A DNA stretch of 64,000 nucleotides from Salsipaludibacter sp963812245. GTDB lineage: Bacteria > Actinomycetota > Nitriliruptoria > Nitriliruptorales > Nitriliruptoraceae. The notes under the pieces were generated by a model. It made no database searches. It had not been told where the DNA came from and saw nothing but the letters and a program-made list of their open reading frames with translations. This document shows, in pieces, positions 17,346 through 25,865 of the stretch; position 1 is the stretch's first letter, and every line of letters begins with the position of its first letter. Location of the stretch: contig CAWEUK010000002.1 of the NCBI GenBank assembly GCA_963812245.1, forward strand, positions 1,302,001 through 1,366,000. Reading direction: 5' to 3'. Position numbers and translations under genes: made by a program.

Positions 17346-19412
17346 ATGATCGGCGCAGTCGCCGGGATTGCCGTCCCAGTTTCCTCACTGTGGCAGTCCG
17401 GGGTGGTGGTGGCCACCGAAGCGGGTGCCCAGGCGACCGGCTGGCGCTCCGAGCAGGGCCTGTTGCTGCTGGCAGGTCTCGGGATCGTGGCCTTCCTGGT
17501 CGGGCACTTCACCCAACGCTGGATCTCCGAGGTGATCGTCTTCCTCGCGATCGGCATCGTGGTGGGTCCGGAGGTGACCGGCCTGGTCACGCCGGAAATG
17601 CTCTCGGCACTGGATCCGGTGATCTCCCTGGCACTGGGCGCGATCATCTTCGGGATGGGAGAGCGCCTCGAGATCCCGATGCTGCGGCGGCTGCGCAAGA
17701 CGCTGATGCCGATGGCGATCCTCGAGAACCTGGCCACGTTCGCGCTCGCCCTGGGCGGGCTGATGCTGGTGGGCATCGACTTCGGGCCTGCCTACCTGCT
17801 TGCGGCCATCGCCGTGTCGACCTCGCCGACGACCCTGGTGGCCGTCATCGCGTCCAAGAATGCCCGCGGTCGCTTCACCGACCACCTGCTGTCGCTGACG
17901 GCGGTCAACAACGTGGTGTCGGTGGCGCTGTACGGCCTCGGGCTGCCCGTCATCCTGGCGCTGGACGGGTCTTCGGGCACGACCGGCGGCATCATCGCCT
18001 TCATCCAGTTGATCGTCCTGTCGGCGGTCATCGGTGGGGTGGCCGGTGCCATCATGCGGTGGCTCATGCCGACGCTGCACAAGAACAGCGAGCGTCTGCT
18101 GTTCGTCCTGGTCATGCTGATCGTCGTCGTGGCCGGTTCGCGGGCGACCGGCGCGCCCGTGGTCATCTCGACGCTGGTGATGGGTGCGGCGCTGGCCAAC
18201 GACAAGCGGGACACGCGACCCCTGTTCGGGGCGCTGCGCACGCTCGAGGCCCCGATCTTCCTGATCTTCTTCGTCGTCGCCGGGGCCGGGGTGCACCTCG
18301 ACGAACTGGCGACGGTGGGCATCCCCGGTCTCGTCTACGTGGCCGCGCGCAGCATCGGCAAGGTGGCCGGTGGCTGGGGTGGCGCAGAACTCACTCGTGC
18401 TGGTCGTCGGTCGGGCTGGGGACCCTGGATCGGGGCCGGGCTGTCGCCCTTCGCCAGCATGGCGATCGGGCTGGCTGCCTACACCCTCGAACGTGCCAGC
18501 GAATCCGGGCTGACCGAGCTCGGGTCGACGGTGTCGGCGATCGTGCTTGGTTCCGTCGTGGTGTTCGAACTCATCGGACCCGTCGGGGTCGGTCGGGCGC
18601 TGGACGCCGTCGGCGACTCCGGGCAGGCAGCAGGAGGCGATGGCGAGGGTGCTGCTCCCGGTGCCCAACAGATGATCACCAGCATCCTGGTGCCCCTGTC
18701 CAATCCGGGGATGGCCCGTCGCAAGGCGCCCCAGATCGTCGACCTGGCTGCGTCGACCGGGGCCGTGCTGACTGGGTTGCACGTGGTGGCGCCCGACGCC
18801 AGCGTGGACGGACCCATGCCACCGGCACTGCGGTTCGTGGACCTGGTGGCGAACGCTCGCGAGGTGTCCTTCCGCCATCGCACCGTGGCATCCAATGGCG
18901 ACGTGGCCGCCACCATCGCCCAGACCGCGCGTGACCTGGGCGCCGACCTGATCGTGCTGGGCGAACCGTTCGCGCGCGACGGCAGGTCCACGTCGACGAT
19001 CGTCCACGACATCGCGGTCGACGTGACGCCCGAGATCAGGGTGCTGGTCATTCCCACCGGGGACAGTCCCGAGACCCGGCCGATTCCACCGGCTTCGGGA
19101 CCCGGCGCGATGGCGGCGGCGACGATCCCGGCGACCGAGGGCGTGCAGGCCGAGAACCCGCGGGCCCAGCCGGGCACGGATCGGGTTGAGGCGGCCACCG
19201 AGCGGGTGCGAGCGGCGACCGATCGAGCACACACTGCTGCCGGAGCCGACGCGACGTCGACGGCCGAAACCGACGCGTCGTCGACGGCCGAAACCGACGC
19301 GTCGTCGACGGTCGAACCCGACGCGTCGTCGACGGTCGAACCCGACGCGATGTCGACGGTCGAACCCTCGGATTCGGCCGCCTCCGAGTCGGCGACGAAA
19401 CCCGACCTCTGA
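17346..19412 (+). CDS. CPA2-type cation:proton antiporter with C-terminal UspA-like domain
   Basis: A 688-residue membrane protein. Residues about 35-420 hold 11-13 helices of the monovalent cation:proton antiporter-2 fold, with LLAAIAVSTSPTTLVAVIAS and RFTDHLLSLTAVNNVVSV as the discontinuous-helix regions. A cytoplasmic universal-stress-protein-like domain (ITSILVPLSNPGMARRKAP to ADLIVLGEPFARDGRSTSTIV) follows, then a long Ala/Thr/Glu tail with five 8-residue repeats. It likely exchanges Na+ or K+ for H+. ATG 17346 has GGAG 6-7 bases upstream. The gene sits between two sigma-factor genes on one strand. Confidence 0.87.
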   Translation: MIGAVAGIAVPVSSLWQSGVVVATEAGAQATGWRSEQGLLLLAGLGIVAFLVGHFTQRWISEVIVFLAIGIVVGPEVTGLVTPEMLSALDPVISLALGAIIFGMGERLEIPMLRRLRKTLMPMAILENLATFALALGGLMLVGIDFGPAYLLAAIAVSTSPTTLVAVIASKNARGRFTDHLLSLTAVNNVVSVALYGLGLPVILALDGSSGTTGGIIAFIQLIVLSAVIGGVAGAIMRWLMPTLHKNSERLLFVLVMLIVVVAGSRATGAPVVISTLVMGAALANDKRDTRPLFGALRTLEAPIFLIFFVVAGAGVHLDELATVGIPGLVYVAARSIGKVAGGWGGAELTRAGRRSGWGPWIGAGLSPFASMAIGLAAYTLERASESGLTELGSTVSAIVLGSVVVFELIGPVGVGRALDAVGDSGQAAGGDGEGAAPGAQQMITSILVPLSNPGMARRKAPQIVDLAASTGAVLTGLHVVAPDASVDGPMPPALRFVDLVANAREVSFRHRTVASNGDVAATIAQTARDLGADLIVLGEPFARDGRSTSTIVHDIAVDVTPEIRVLVIPTGDSPETRPIPPASGPGAMAAATIPATEGVQAENPRAQPGTDRVEAATERVRAATDRAHTAAGADATSTAETDASSTAETDASSTVEPDASSTVEPDAMSTVEPSDSAASESATKPDL
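19248..19367 (+). repeat. Five 24-bp in-frame tandem repeats in the antiporter tail
   Basis: Units start at 19248, 19272, 19296, 19320 and 19344 and encode DA(S/T/M)ST(A/V)E(T/P). The first copies carry GCC-GAA-ACC and later ones GTC-GAA-CCC, so the array diverged in two blocks. The tail is acidic and probably disordered. Confidence 0.8.
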
Positions 19413-19491
19413 CATGGCCCGACGTCGTGCCTATCCTCGTCCCATCTGGGGGGGATGGCAACTCCCCGATGTGCCCACTCGGGAGCCAGCC

Positions 19492-20640
19492 GTGACCGAC
19501 GCACCCGACATCCCCCTGTTGTCCGAGCTCATGGAGCGCGGCGCCTCCCGGGGATACGTGCTGTTGTCGGAGCTGACGGAACTGCACGATCCCCTCGTGC
19601 ACTCCCAGGGCTGGGTCGACGACACCGCCCAGACGGCGCGCGACCTGGGCATGCAGGTGATCGACGACATGGTCGAGGGCGAGGAACGGCCCGAGGCCAC
19701 CCCACTGTCGGCGTCCGCCGATTCCGTGCGCCAGTACCTCAACGAGATCGGGCGAACCGAACTGCTGACCGCGGAGCAGGAGGTCGACCTCGCCAAGCGC
19801 TTCCAGGCCGGCCTGCACGCCGATCGCGTGCTGGCAAGCGACCAGGACCTGGACACCCGGCGCAAGGCCCAACTGCGCATGATCTCGCGCCAGGGTCTGC
19901 GCGCCAAGGACCACATGATCCAGGCCAACCTGCGCCTGGTCGTGTCGGTGGCCCGCAAGTTCCGGGGTCGCGGCGTGGACCTGCTCGCGTTGATCCAGGA
20001 AGGCAACCTGGGGCTGATCCGCGGCGTCGAGAAGTTCGACCACACCAAGGGCTACAAGTTCTCGACCTATGCGACGTGGTGGATTCGCCAGGCGTTGCAG
20101 CGGGGCCTGGCCAACACCGGACGCACGGTGCGGCTGCCCGTCCACGTGCACGAACTGATGGGCAAGATTCGCTACGCCGAGTTCGCCCTGCTGCAGCAGT
20201 TGGGCCGTGACCCCGAGGAGATCGAAGTCGCCGACGAACTGGGTCTGGAGTTGTCGCGGCTGCGGGAGGTCAAGCAGGCCGCCCAGGACGTGGCGTCGCT
20301 GGACAAGCCCATCGGCGAGGACGGCGACGCCACCATGGGCGACCTGGTGCCCGACGACCATGCCACCGATCCGGAGGAGTCGGCCACCAGCCTGATGGCA
20401 CGCTTCGAGGTCGAGCGGGCGTTGGGCTCACTGTCGGATCGCGAACGCCTGGTGCTCATGCTTCGCTACGGGCTCGTCGACGGCGAGGAGCACACCCTCG
20501 AGGACATCGGCACGCAGTTCGGACTGACCCGGGAACGAATCCGCCAGATCGAGAAGAAGACCTTGACGAAACTTCGCCATCCCTCCCGTGGATTCCAGTT
20601 GCGAGGCCTCCTCGAGGGTGTCCGGAGCTCGTCGGCATGA
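19492..20640 (+). CDS. RNA polymerase sigma-70 factor, housekeeping type (second copy)
   Basis: A 382-residue factor with the same plan as the copy at 14818: ERGASRGYVLLSELTEL near the start, ADSVRQYLNEIGRTELLT (1.2), NLRLVVSVARKFRGRGVDLLALIQEGNLGLIRGVEKFD and YKFSTYATWWIRQALQRG (region 2), and TLEDIGTQFGLTRERIRQIEKKTL (4.2). It matches canonical RpoD/SigA motifs more closely than the first copy, so it is the better candidate for the primary factor. GTG 19492 is chosen for GGGAG 7 bases upstream; ATG 19414 would add 26 residues. Its stop overlaps the dacB start (ATGA). Confidence 0.88.
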   Translation: MTDAPDIPLLSELMERGASRGYVLLSELTELHDPLVHSQGWVDDTAQTARDLGMQVIDDMVEGEERPEATPLSASADSVRQYLNEIGRTELLTAEQEVDLAKRFQAGLHADRVLASDQDLDTRRKAQLRMISRQGLRAKDHMIQANLRLVVSVARKFRGRGVDLLALIQEGNLGLIRGVEKFDHTKGYKFSTYATWWIRQALQRGLANTGRTVRLPVHVHELMGKIRYAEFALLQQLGRDPEEIEVADELGLELSRLREVKQAAQDVASLDKPIGEDGDATMGDLVPDDHATDPEESATSLMARFEVERALGSLSDRERLVLMLRYGLVDGEEHTLEDIGTQFGLTRERIRQIEKKTLTKLRHPSRGFQLRGLLEGVRSSSA

Positions 20641-22280
20641 GTGCACGCACCCACCGCACGGCCGCGCCCAGCCGCGCCCGCAGACTGGTCGTGGCCACGG
20701 TGGTTGCCCTTGGTCTGGGCACTGCGGTCGTCGTGGCGCCCCCGGTCGGCGCACAGGAGCCTGCAACGACGACGTCGCCTGCACCTGTCCGGTCGGCCAC
20801 GCCCACGTCCACCGCGACGCCTTCGGACGCGACGCCCGCACCAACGGCGACGACCATGCAGGAGCCGGTGCCACCGCCGGACCCCTTCGAGGTGTTCGCA
20901 CGGCTGCACGCCGAGACCCTGGCCGACGAGGAGGTCGGGTTCGTGGTCCTGGATGCCGAAGGCAGCGTCGTGGCCGAACACGAATCGCTGCAGCCCCGGC
21001 TGCCGGCCTCGACGATGAAGGTGCTGACGGCGGCCGCGGTGCTGGACACGCTGGGGCCCTACCAGCGCCTCACGACCCGGGTGCGCTCGCCCGAGCCGCC
21101 CAATGGCAAGGGGGTCGTCGAGTCACTGGTCCTGGTGGGTGCCGGCGACCCGACGCTGACCTCACAGGCCTATCGCACCCACATCTACCCGTCGCGACCG
21201 GCCACCAGCATCGAGGTGTTGGCCGACCGCATCGTCGACGCCGGCGTGACGCGGGTGACGGGTGACATCGTCGGTGACGGCACGGCCTTCGGACCGCTCG
21301 ACGTCGCCGCGGGCTGGCCGTCGCACTACCTGTCGGACTTCGACGCACGTCAGATCAGCGGTCTGACGATCAATGCCGGCATCGAGGTCGACACGGGACC
21401 GATCGATGGCTCCGAGCGGCTGCTCGGGCAACGCCTCGCCGAGCATCCGGTGTTGCTGGCGGCGTGGGAACTGGGCCATGCGCTCACCGAGCGCGGGGTC
21501 GTGGTGGACGGGTCGGCGACGATGGCAGTGGTGCCCCCGGTGACGGGCCACCAGGTCGCGTGGGTTGCCTCGGCGCCGCTGCACGAGATCCTGACCTTCA
21601 TGCTCGAGCGGTCGGACAACCATCTCGCCGACACGCTGGTGCGAACGGCGGGTCTGCGAGCCGAGGGGGAAGGCACATGGAGTGCCGCTGCGCGCGCGGT
21701 GGAGGCCGCGGTCGTGGACCTGGAGGCAGATCCGACTGGCCTGGTCGTCGACGACGGCTCCGGGCTGTCGCGTCTCGATCGGGTGGCACCCATCACGCTG
21801 GCGCAGGTCGATCGCGAGTTGTACGGCCGCTTCGGTGATGCCTGGTCCGACTGGTTGTCCACGGCGGGGGTCGACGGCACGTTCGAGAATCGCCTCGTCG
21901 GGACCGAGGCCGATGGCCGATTCCACGGCAAGTCCGGCACGCTCGACGACGTCAAGTCGCGGGTGGGCCATGTCGTGGCCGAGGACGGATCGTTCCTGGA
22001 CATGGCCGTGATCGGCAACGACCTCACCGATGGGGATCGCTGGCGGGTCATCGTGATGGCCGATGACCTGGTCCTGACGATGCTGGACCACCTCGAAGGG
22101 TGCTGGCGCGTGCCACGGGGCAGCGAGCCAGCAACGGGCCCGGACGCGACCGAGTCTGCGACCGAGACCGCGACCGCGAGCGCCAGCCCGACGCCCGCCG
22201 CGACTCCCACCGAGGTCGAACTGCCGTCGGTCCCGTTGGCGGACTCGTCGGCGTGGACACGAGTCTGCGACACGCAGTGA
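20637..22280 (+). CDS. dacB: D-alanyl-D-alanine carboxypeptidase/endopeptidase, PBP4 (S13) family
   Basis: Penicillin-binding enzyme that trims or cleaves peptidoglycan cross-links outside the membrane. The 547-residue product has a Sec signal peptide (RRLVVATVVALGLGTAVVVA ending at VGAQ), a Pro/Thr linker, then the S13 catalytic motifs: Ser125-Thr-Met-Lys128, Ser326-Asp-Asn and Lys432-Ser-Gly. A Thr/Ala-rich C-terminal tail follows. The start overlaps the sigma-factor stop by four bases, and its stop overlaps the next gene's GTG, so three functionally different genes are translationally coupled. Confidence 0.92.
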   Translation: MSARTHRTAAPSRARRLVVATVVALGLGTAVVVAPPVGAQEPATTTSPAPVRSATPTSTATPSDATPAPTATTMQEPVPPPDPFEVFARLHAETLADEEVGFVVLDAEGSVVAEHESLQPRLPASTMKVLTAAAVLDTLGPYQRLTTRVRSPEPPNGKGVVESLVLVGAGDPTLTSQAYRTHIYPSRPATSIEVLADRIVDAGVTRVTGDIVGDGTAFGPLDVAAGWPSHYLSDFDARQISGLTINAGIEVDTGPIDGSERLLGQRLAEHPVLLAAWELGHALTERGVVVDGSATMAVVPPVTGHQVAWVASAPLHEILTFMLERSDNHLADTLVRTAGLRAEGEGTWSAAARAVEAAVVDLEADPTGLVVDDGSGLSRLDRVAPITLAQVDRELYGRFGDAWSDWLSTAGVDGTFENRLVGTEADGRFHGKSGTLDDVKSRVGHVVAEDGSFLDMAVIGNDLTDGDRWRVIVMADDLVLTMLDHLEGCWRVPRGSEPATGPDATESATETATASASPTPAATPTEVELPSVPLADSSAWTRVCDTQ

Positions 22281-23515
22281 TCGAGGTCGATCTCGCCATC
22301 GTGGGTGCCGGACCCGCGGGCAGCGCGGCGGCGCTGCGGGCCACGGCAGTCGCCCCCGGTCTGGACATCGCCCTGGTCGACGCGGCCGACTTCCCCCGCG
22401 ACAAGGTGTGCGGGGACGGCATCGGTCCCGAGGGCCTCGACGTCCTGGTCCGCCTGGGCGCAGCCGACGTGGTGGCTGACGCGCCCCGGCTTGATCGGCT
22501 GGAGGTCATCGCGCCGTCCGGTCGGCGGGCCGCCGGTCGTGCACCCAGGCCGGGCGTGGTCGTGCCACGGCGGACCTTCGACGCGAGGTTGCGCGACCTG
22601 GCGATCTCGCGCGGCGCACGGCCGATTCGCCACCGGGTGCGCCAGGTTCGCCGCCACGGTGACCATGTCGAGCTCGACGACGTCGTGCGCGCCCGCTGGG
22701 TGGTGGCCGCCGATGGCGCCAACTCGGCCGTGGCGCGGTCGATCGGGCGGCCACGACCGCCCCGTGAGCGGACCGGCCTGGCGATGCGTGGCTACGCCGA
22801 CATGCCCGGACTGGACGCACTCACCATCTGGTTCGTCGGTGATCGCTGGCCGGCCTATGCATGGGCCTTCCCGATCGGTGACGGTCGGGCCAACGTGGGC
22901 TACGGGCCCTTCGACGCCACCACGATCTCGTCGCGACGCGACCTCGTGACCTCGCTGGACGCCCTGTTCGGCGACGTCGGCATCGACCCCTCCACGTTGG
23001 CCGCCCACCACCTGCCGTTGTCACCGGCCCGGTCCAGCATGGGACAGGATCGCGTCCTGCTGGCGGGGGACGCGGCGAACCTGGTCCATCCGTTGACCGG
23101 GGAGGGCATCTACTACGCCCTGCTGAGTGGGGCGATGGCGGGCGCTGCGACGGCCCGCCACCTGGCAGGCCGGGGCGAGGACCGCTCGGGTCCCCAGGTC
23201 ACCTACCGCCGTGCCCTGCGAGCCCGGCTCGGTCGACACCTGCGTCACACGGACATGGCTGCCGCGATGCTCGCATCCAGCCTGCCGGTCGAGGTCGCCG
23301 TGGCTGCCGCCGCCGATGACGACCGTGCCCTTGCGACCCTGGCCGAGTTCGCGCTGGGGACCGGCCGCATCGACGCCGCCATGGTGATGGCGATGACGAC
23401 GGCGTGGTGGCGTCACCGCCCGTTCGACCGCCTGGTCGGGTCACCGCGCCCTCCATTGGGACTGCCCGGCCTGCGGCGTGAACCGAAGCGGCGCGGAGCC
23501 AGTCGGGGGCCGTAG
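22277..23515 (+). CDS. Geranylgeranyl-reductase-family FAD oxidoreductase
   Basis: A 412-residue flavoprotein. A Rossmann dinucleotide motif (VGAGPAGSAAA) lies near residue 10, DFPRDKVCGDGIGPEG is the family's PxxKxCG signature, and DRVLLAGDAANLVHPLTGEGIYYAL is the second FAD-binding region. Actinobacterial relatives reduce isoprenoid double bonds, for example in menaquinone or archaeal-type lipids; a menaquinone reductase role is plausible but unproved. GTG 22277 overlaps the dacB stop (GTGA). The 3' end overlaps the convergent glycosylase gene by about 100 bases. Confidence 0.85.
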   Translation: MIEVDLAIVGAGPAGSAAALRATAVAPGLDIALVDAADFPRDKVCGDGIGPEGLDVLVRLGAADVVADAPRLDRLEVIAPSGRRAAGRAPRPGVVVPRRTFDARLRDLAISRGARPIRHRVRQVRRHGDHVELDDVVRARWVVAADGANSAVARSIGRPRPPRERTGLAMRGYADMPGLDALTIWFVGDRWPAYAWAFPIGDGRANVGYGPFDATTISSRRDLVTSLDALFGDVGIDPSTLAAHHLPLSPARSSMGQDRVLLAGDAANLVHPLTGEGIYYALLSGAMAGAATARHLAGRGEDRSGPQVTYRRALRARLGRHLRHTDMAAAMLASSLPVEVAVAAAADDDRALATLAEFALGTGRIDAAMVMAMTTAWWRHRPFDRLVGSPRPPLGLPGLRREPKRRGASRGP

Positions 23516-24387
23516 GCGGGCGCGTGCGTGCCGGCCAGTTCGATGATCCGCACGACGCGACCCCGATGGCCGGGAAACGGCGCCAGGAGTTCGAGCATGC
23601 GCTCGTCGGTTGCCCGTGGCTCACGCGCAAGGTTCCACCCCACGACGTTGGCGACGTGGAAGTCGCCGACCTCGACCGTGTCCGCGTCGCCCCGGGCAGC
23701 GCGAGCGACGATCGCGGCGGTCCACGGGCCGAGGCCCCGCAGGGCGGTCAGCCGCGCCAAGGCGGCGTCCGGCTCCATCGCGACGGCCTCCTCGAGGCGG
23801 TCGATGCGCCGGTGGGCACGAATGATCGTGGTTGCCCGGCTGCCGTCCACGCCGGCCGCCGTGTACTGCCAGGTCTCCAGGGCGGCCAGGAACGCCGCCG
23901 ACGGTGGCAGCAGCAGTTCGGGCAGGTCGGTGCCCGCAGGTGCCGGTTGGGCGGCCAGTTCGGTCAGGTGGCGCCATGACCGCATGGCCTCCATTCCGGT
24001 GACCTTCTGGGCCAGGACCGTGGCGGCCAGGATGTCGACGACACGCCCGGTCCGACCGATGCGGAAGTCCTGCAGACGCCGGTCGAACCGCGCCACGACC
24101 TCGTGGCGTTCGGGGTCGAAGTCGCTGCGGTCGTCGTGCGCGCCGAGCAGGTCCGGCAGGCGGTCAAGGGCCCAGTCGGCACCGGGTCCCGCGGCCGTGG
24201 CGCGAGCGCGGCTGTCGCTGGAGTCGATGTCCACGCGCAGGGTGGCGGGGCCGTCGGGAGTCCACGAGGCGCGAGCCATGGCGGGGCCGGCGATCCGCAT
24301 GGTGGGGTCCATGCGGCCCACGCGCAGGTGGCCCAGCGTGCGGGTGAGGTCGAGCGGACCGGTGAGGTCGAGCGTGCGTCGGATCAC
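23413..24387 (-). CDS. AlkA-like DNA-3-methyladenine glycosylase (HhH-GPD)
   Basis: Base-excision repair enzyme. The 324-residue product has an N-terminal AlkA-type domain and a C-terminal HhH-GPD fold: VDILAATVLAQKVTGMEAMRSWRHL, the helix-hairpin-helix LTALRGLGPWTAAIVARAARGDADTVEVGDFHV with the catalytic Asp in the last motif. GTG 24387 overlaps the RidA stop by four bases, so both are read together. The last 35 residues are Arg/Gly-rich and overlap the convergent flavoprotein gene, which is tolerable but may mean a slightly different true end. Confidence 0.8.
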   Translation of the reverse strand: MIRRTLDLTGPLDLTRTLGHLRVGRMDPTMRIAGPAMARASWTPDGPATLRVDIDSSDSRARATAAGPGADWALDRLPDLLGAHDDRSDFDPERHEVVARFDRRLQDFRIGRTGRVVDILAATVLAQKVTGMEAMRSWRHLTELAAQPAPAGTDLPELLLPPSAAFLAALETWQYTAAGVDGSRATTIIRAHRRIDRLEEAVAMEPDAALARLTALRGLGPWTAAIVARAARGDADTVEVGDFHVANVVGWNLAREPRATDERMLELLAPFPGHRGRVVRIIELAGTHAPAYGPRLAPRRFGSRRRPGSPNGGRGDPTRRSNGR

Positions 24388-24800
24388 GACGGTGGCGGGT
24401 CGATCCGTGGACCGGCGTCGTCGGGCAGTCGTGCGGTCACCTCGATCTCGATGCGCATGCGCGGGTCGGCCAGGCCGACGACCATCATCGTCGCGGCCGG
24501 TCGGGACTGGGCGAACGCGCGTCGCAACAGCGGCCAACAGGGCTCGAAGTCGTCGGGGTCGGGCACCAGGTAGCGCACGCGAACCACGTCGTCGAGGCGT
24601 GCACCCGCGGCAGCCAGGGCGTCCGCGACGTTGACCAGGGTCTGGGAGCACTGCGTGATGACGTCGTCGGCGATGGTCATCGTGTCGTAGTCGAACCCGG
24701 TCGTGCCGGCGACGAACACCCAGCCGTCGGTGACCACGGCGCGGCTGTAGCCGACGTCGCGTTCGAAACTGGACCCGCTGGTGATGTGATGTCGCGTCAT
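24384..24800 (-). CDS. RidA/YER057c/UK114 family protein
   Basis: A 138-residue RidA-family protein, probably a trimeric enamine/imine deaminase. Visible family features are GWVFVAGTTGFDYDTMTIADDVITQCSQTLVNVADALAAAGARLDDVVRVRYLV and the C-terminal RIEIEVTARLP. The catalytic Arg found in RidA proper is probably the one in VVRVRYLV, but the loop differs, so this may be a Rid paralogue with another substrate. It precedes and overlaps the AlkA-like gene. Confidence 0.85.
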   Translation of the reverse strand: MTRHHITSGSSFERDVGYSRAVVTDGWVFVAGTTGFDYDTMTIADDVITQCSQTLVNVADALAAAGARLDDVVRVRYLVPDPDDFEPCWPLLRRAFAQSRPAATMMVVGLADPRMRIEIEVTARLPDDAGPRIDPPPS

Positions 24801-24991
24801 GGAGCACTCCGAACGGCAGTTGCCCGAGACTATGCCACCGCCCAGACGCTCCGTTTGGCGCGCCGGGTCTGACGACGCCGTCTGCGCCGGGGGGCTGCGT
24901 CACCCGGGGCTGTGGCACGGGCTGCTTCGGCGGGCTGCGTCATCCCGGGGCGGGTGACACCGCGTCCGCCACGTTCGCAGTCGTCACACCG

Positions 24992-25025
24992 CGACGGGGC
25001 GTCGCATGGTCGCGACGCCCCGTCG
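24992..25025 (-). terminator. Strong hairpin downstream of the peroxiredoxin gene
   Basis: A perfect 14-bp stem (CGACGGGGCGTCGC with its complement) and six-base loop lie 20 bases beyond the stop at 25045. There is no T-run, as is common in GC-rich actinobacteria. The rest of the 244-base gap (24801-25044) holds only GC-rich sequence with a weaker inverted pair GTCACCCG/CGGGTGAC. Confidence 0.6.
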
Positions 25026-25044
25026 GGGAGGTGGGCGGTGTGGG

Positions 25045-25677
25045 TCAGTTCGCGGGTGCGTCCACGTAGCGCAGGTAGGGCTTGACCACTTCGAGGTTGT
25101 CGAAGCGCTCGCGGGCATCCTCGGTCGAGATCGAGGGCGACACGATCACGCGATCGCCGTCGACCCAGTCGACCGGTGTCGCCAGACCCTCGTTGGCCGT
25201 CAACTGGAGCGAATCGACCACGCGCAGGATCTCGTCGAAGTTGCGTCCCGTCGACGGCGGGTAGGTCAGGGTCAGCTTGACCGTGTTGTCGGGACCGATC
25301 ACGAAGACGGAGCGCACCGTCTGGTTGGACTCCTGGTTGGGGTGGATCATGTCGTAGGCGTTCGCGATCGACTGGTCGTCGTCGGCGATCAGCGGGTAGT
25401 TCAGCGCCGTGCCCTGGGTCTCGAGGATGTCACTGCTCCAGGTCTCGTGATCACCGATCGAGTCGACCGACAGCGCCAGCACCTTGGTGTTGCGCTTGGT
25501 GAACTCGTCCTTGAGGGCGGCCACGCGCCCCAGTTCCGTGGTGCACACGGGCGTGAAGTCGGCCGGGTGGCTGAACAGCACGGCCCAGGAATCACCCTTC
25601 CACTCGTGGAAGGACAGGTCTCCTTCGGTGGTGGTGGCATTGAAGTCGGGGGCGACGTCGCCCAGGCGGATGGCCAT
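25045..25677 (-). CDS. 1-Cys peroxiredoxin (Prx6/AhpC-TSA family)
   Basis: Thiol peroxidase that reduces peroxides in the cytosol. The 210-residue product has LGDVAPDFNATTTEGDLSFHEW, the active-site segment HPADFTPVCTTELG with peroxidatic Cys45, and the Prx6-type C-terminal extension with GRNFDEILRVVDSLQLT and TPVDWVDGDRVIVSPS. I see no resolving Cys, which fits the 1-Cys type. ATG 25677 is preceded by GGAG 7 bases upstream; earlier starts would add a non-conserved extension. Confidence 0.93.
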   Translation of the reverse strand: MAIRLGDVAPDFNATTTEGDLSFHEWKGDSWAVLFSHPADFTPVCTTELGRVAALKDEFTKRNTKVLALSVDSIGDHETWSSDILETQGTALNYPLIADDDQSIANAYDMIHPNQESNQTVRSVFVIGPDNTVKLTLTYPPSTGRNFDEILRVVDSLQLTANEGLATPVDWVDGDRVIVSPSISTEDARERFDNLEVVKPYLRYVDAPAN

Positions 25678-25865
25678 GGTGTGCTCCAGGAGAGACGGTG
25701 CGAGGTGGGTGGGGCCGTCGTGGTGGCGGTTGCGCGACCACGAGGAACCACGACCATATGCCCGGTCGATGGGTGGACGGGACCCCACCGGGGAAACAGT
25801 GCAAACCTCGGTTCGGCCGCCGCGCCGTGCTCGCCGCGCGCGGCGGTGTTCGTCACCTCGAGCGG

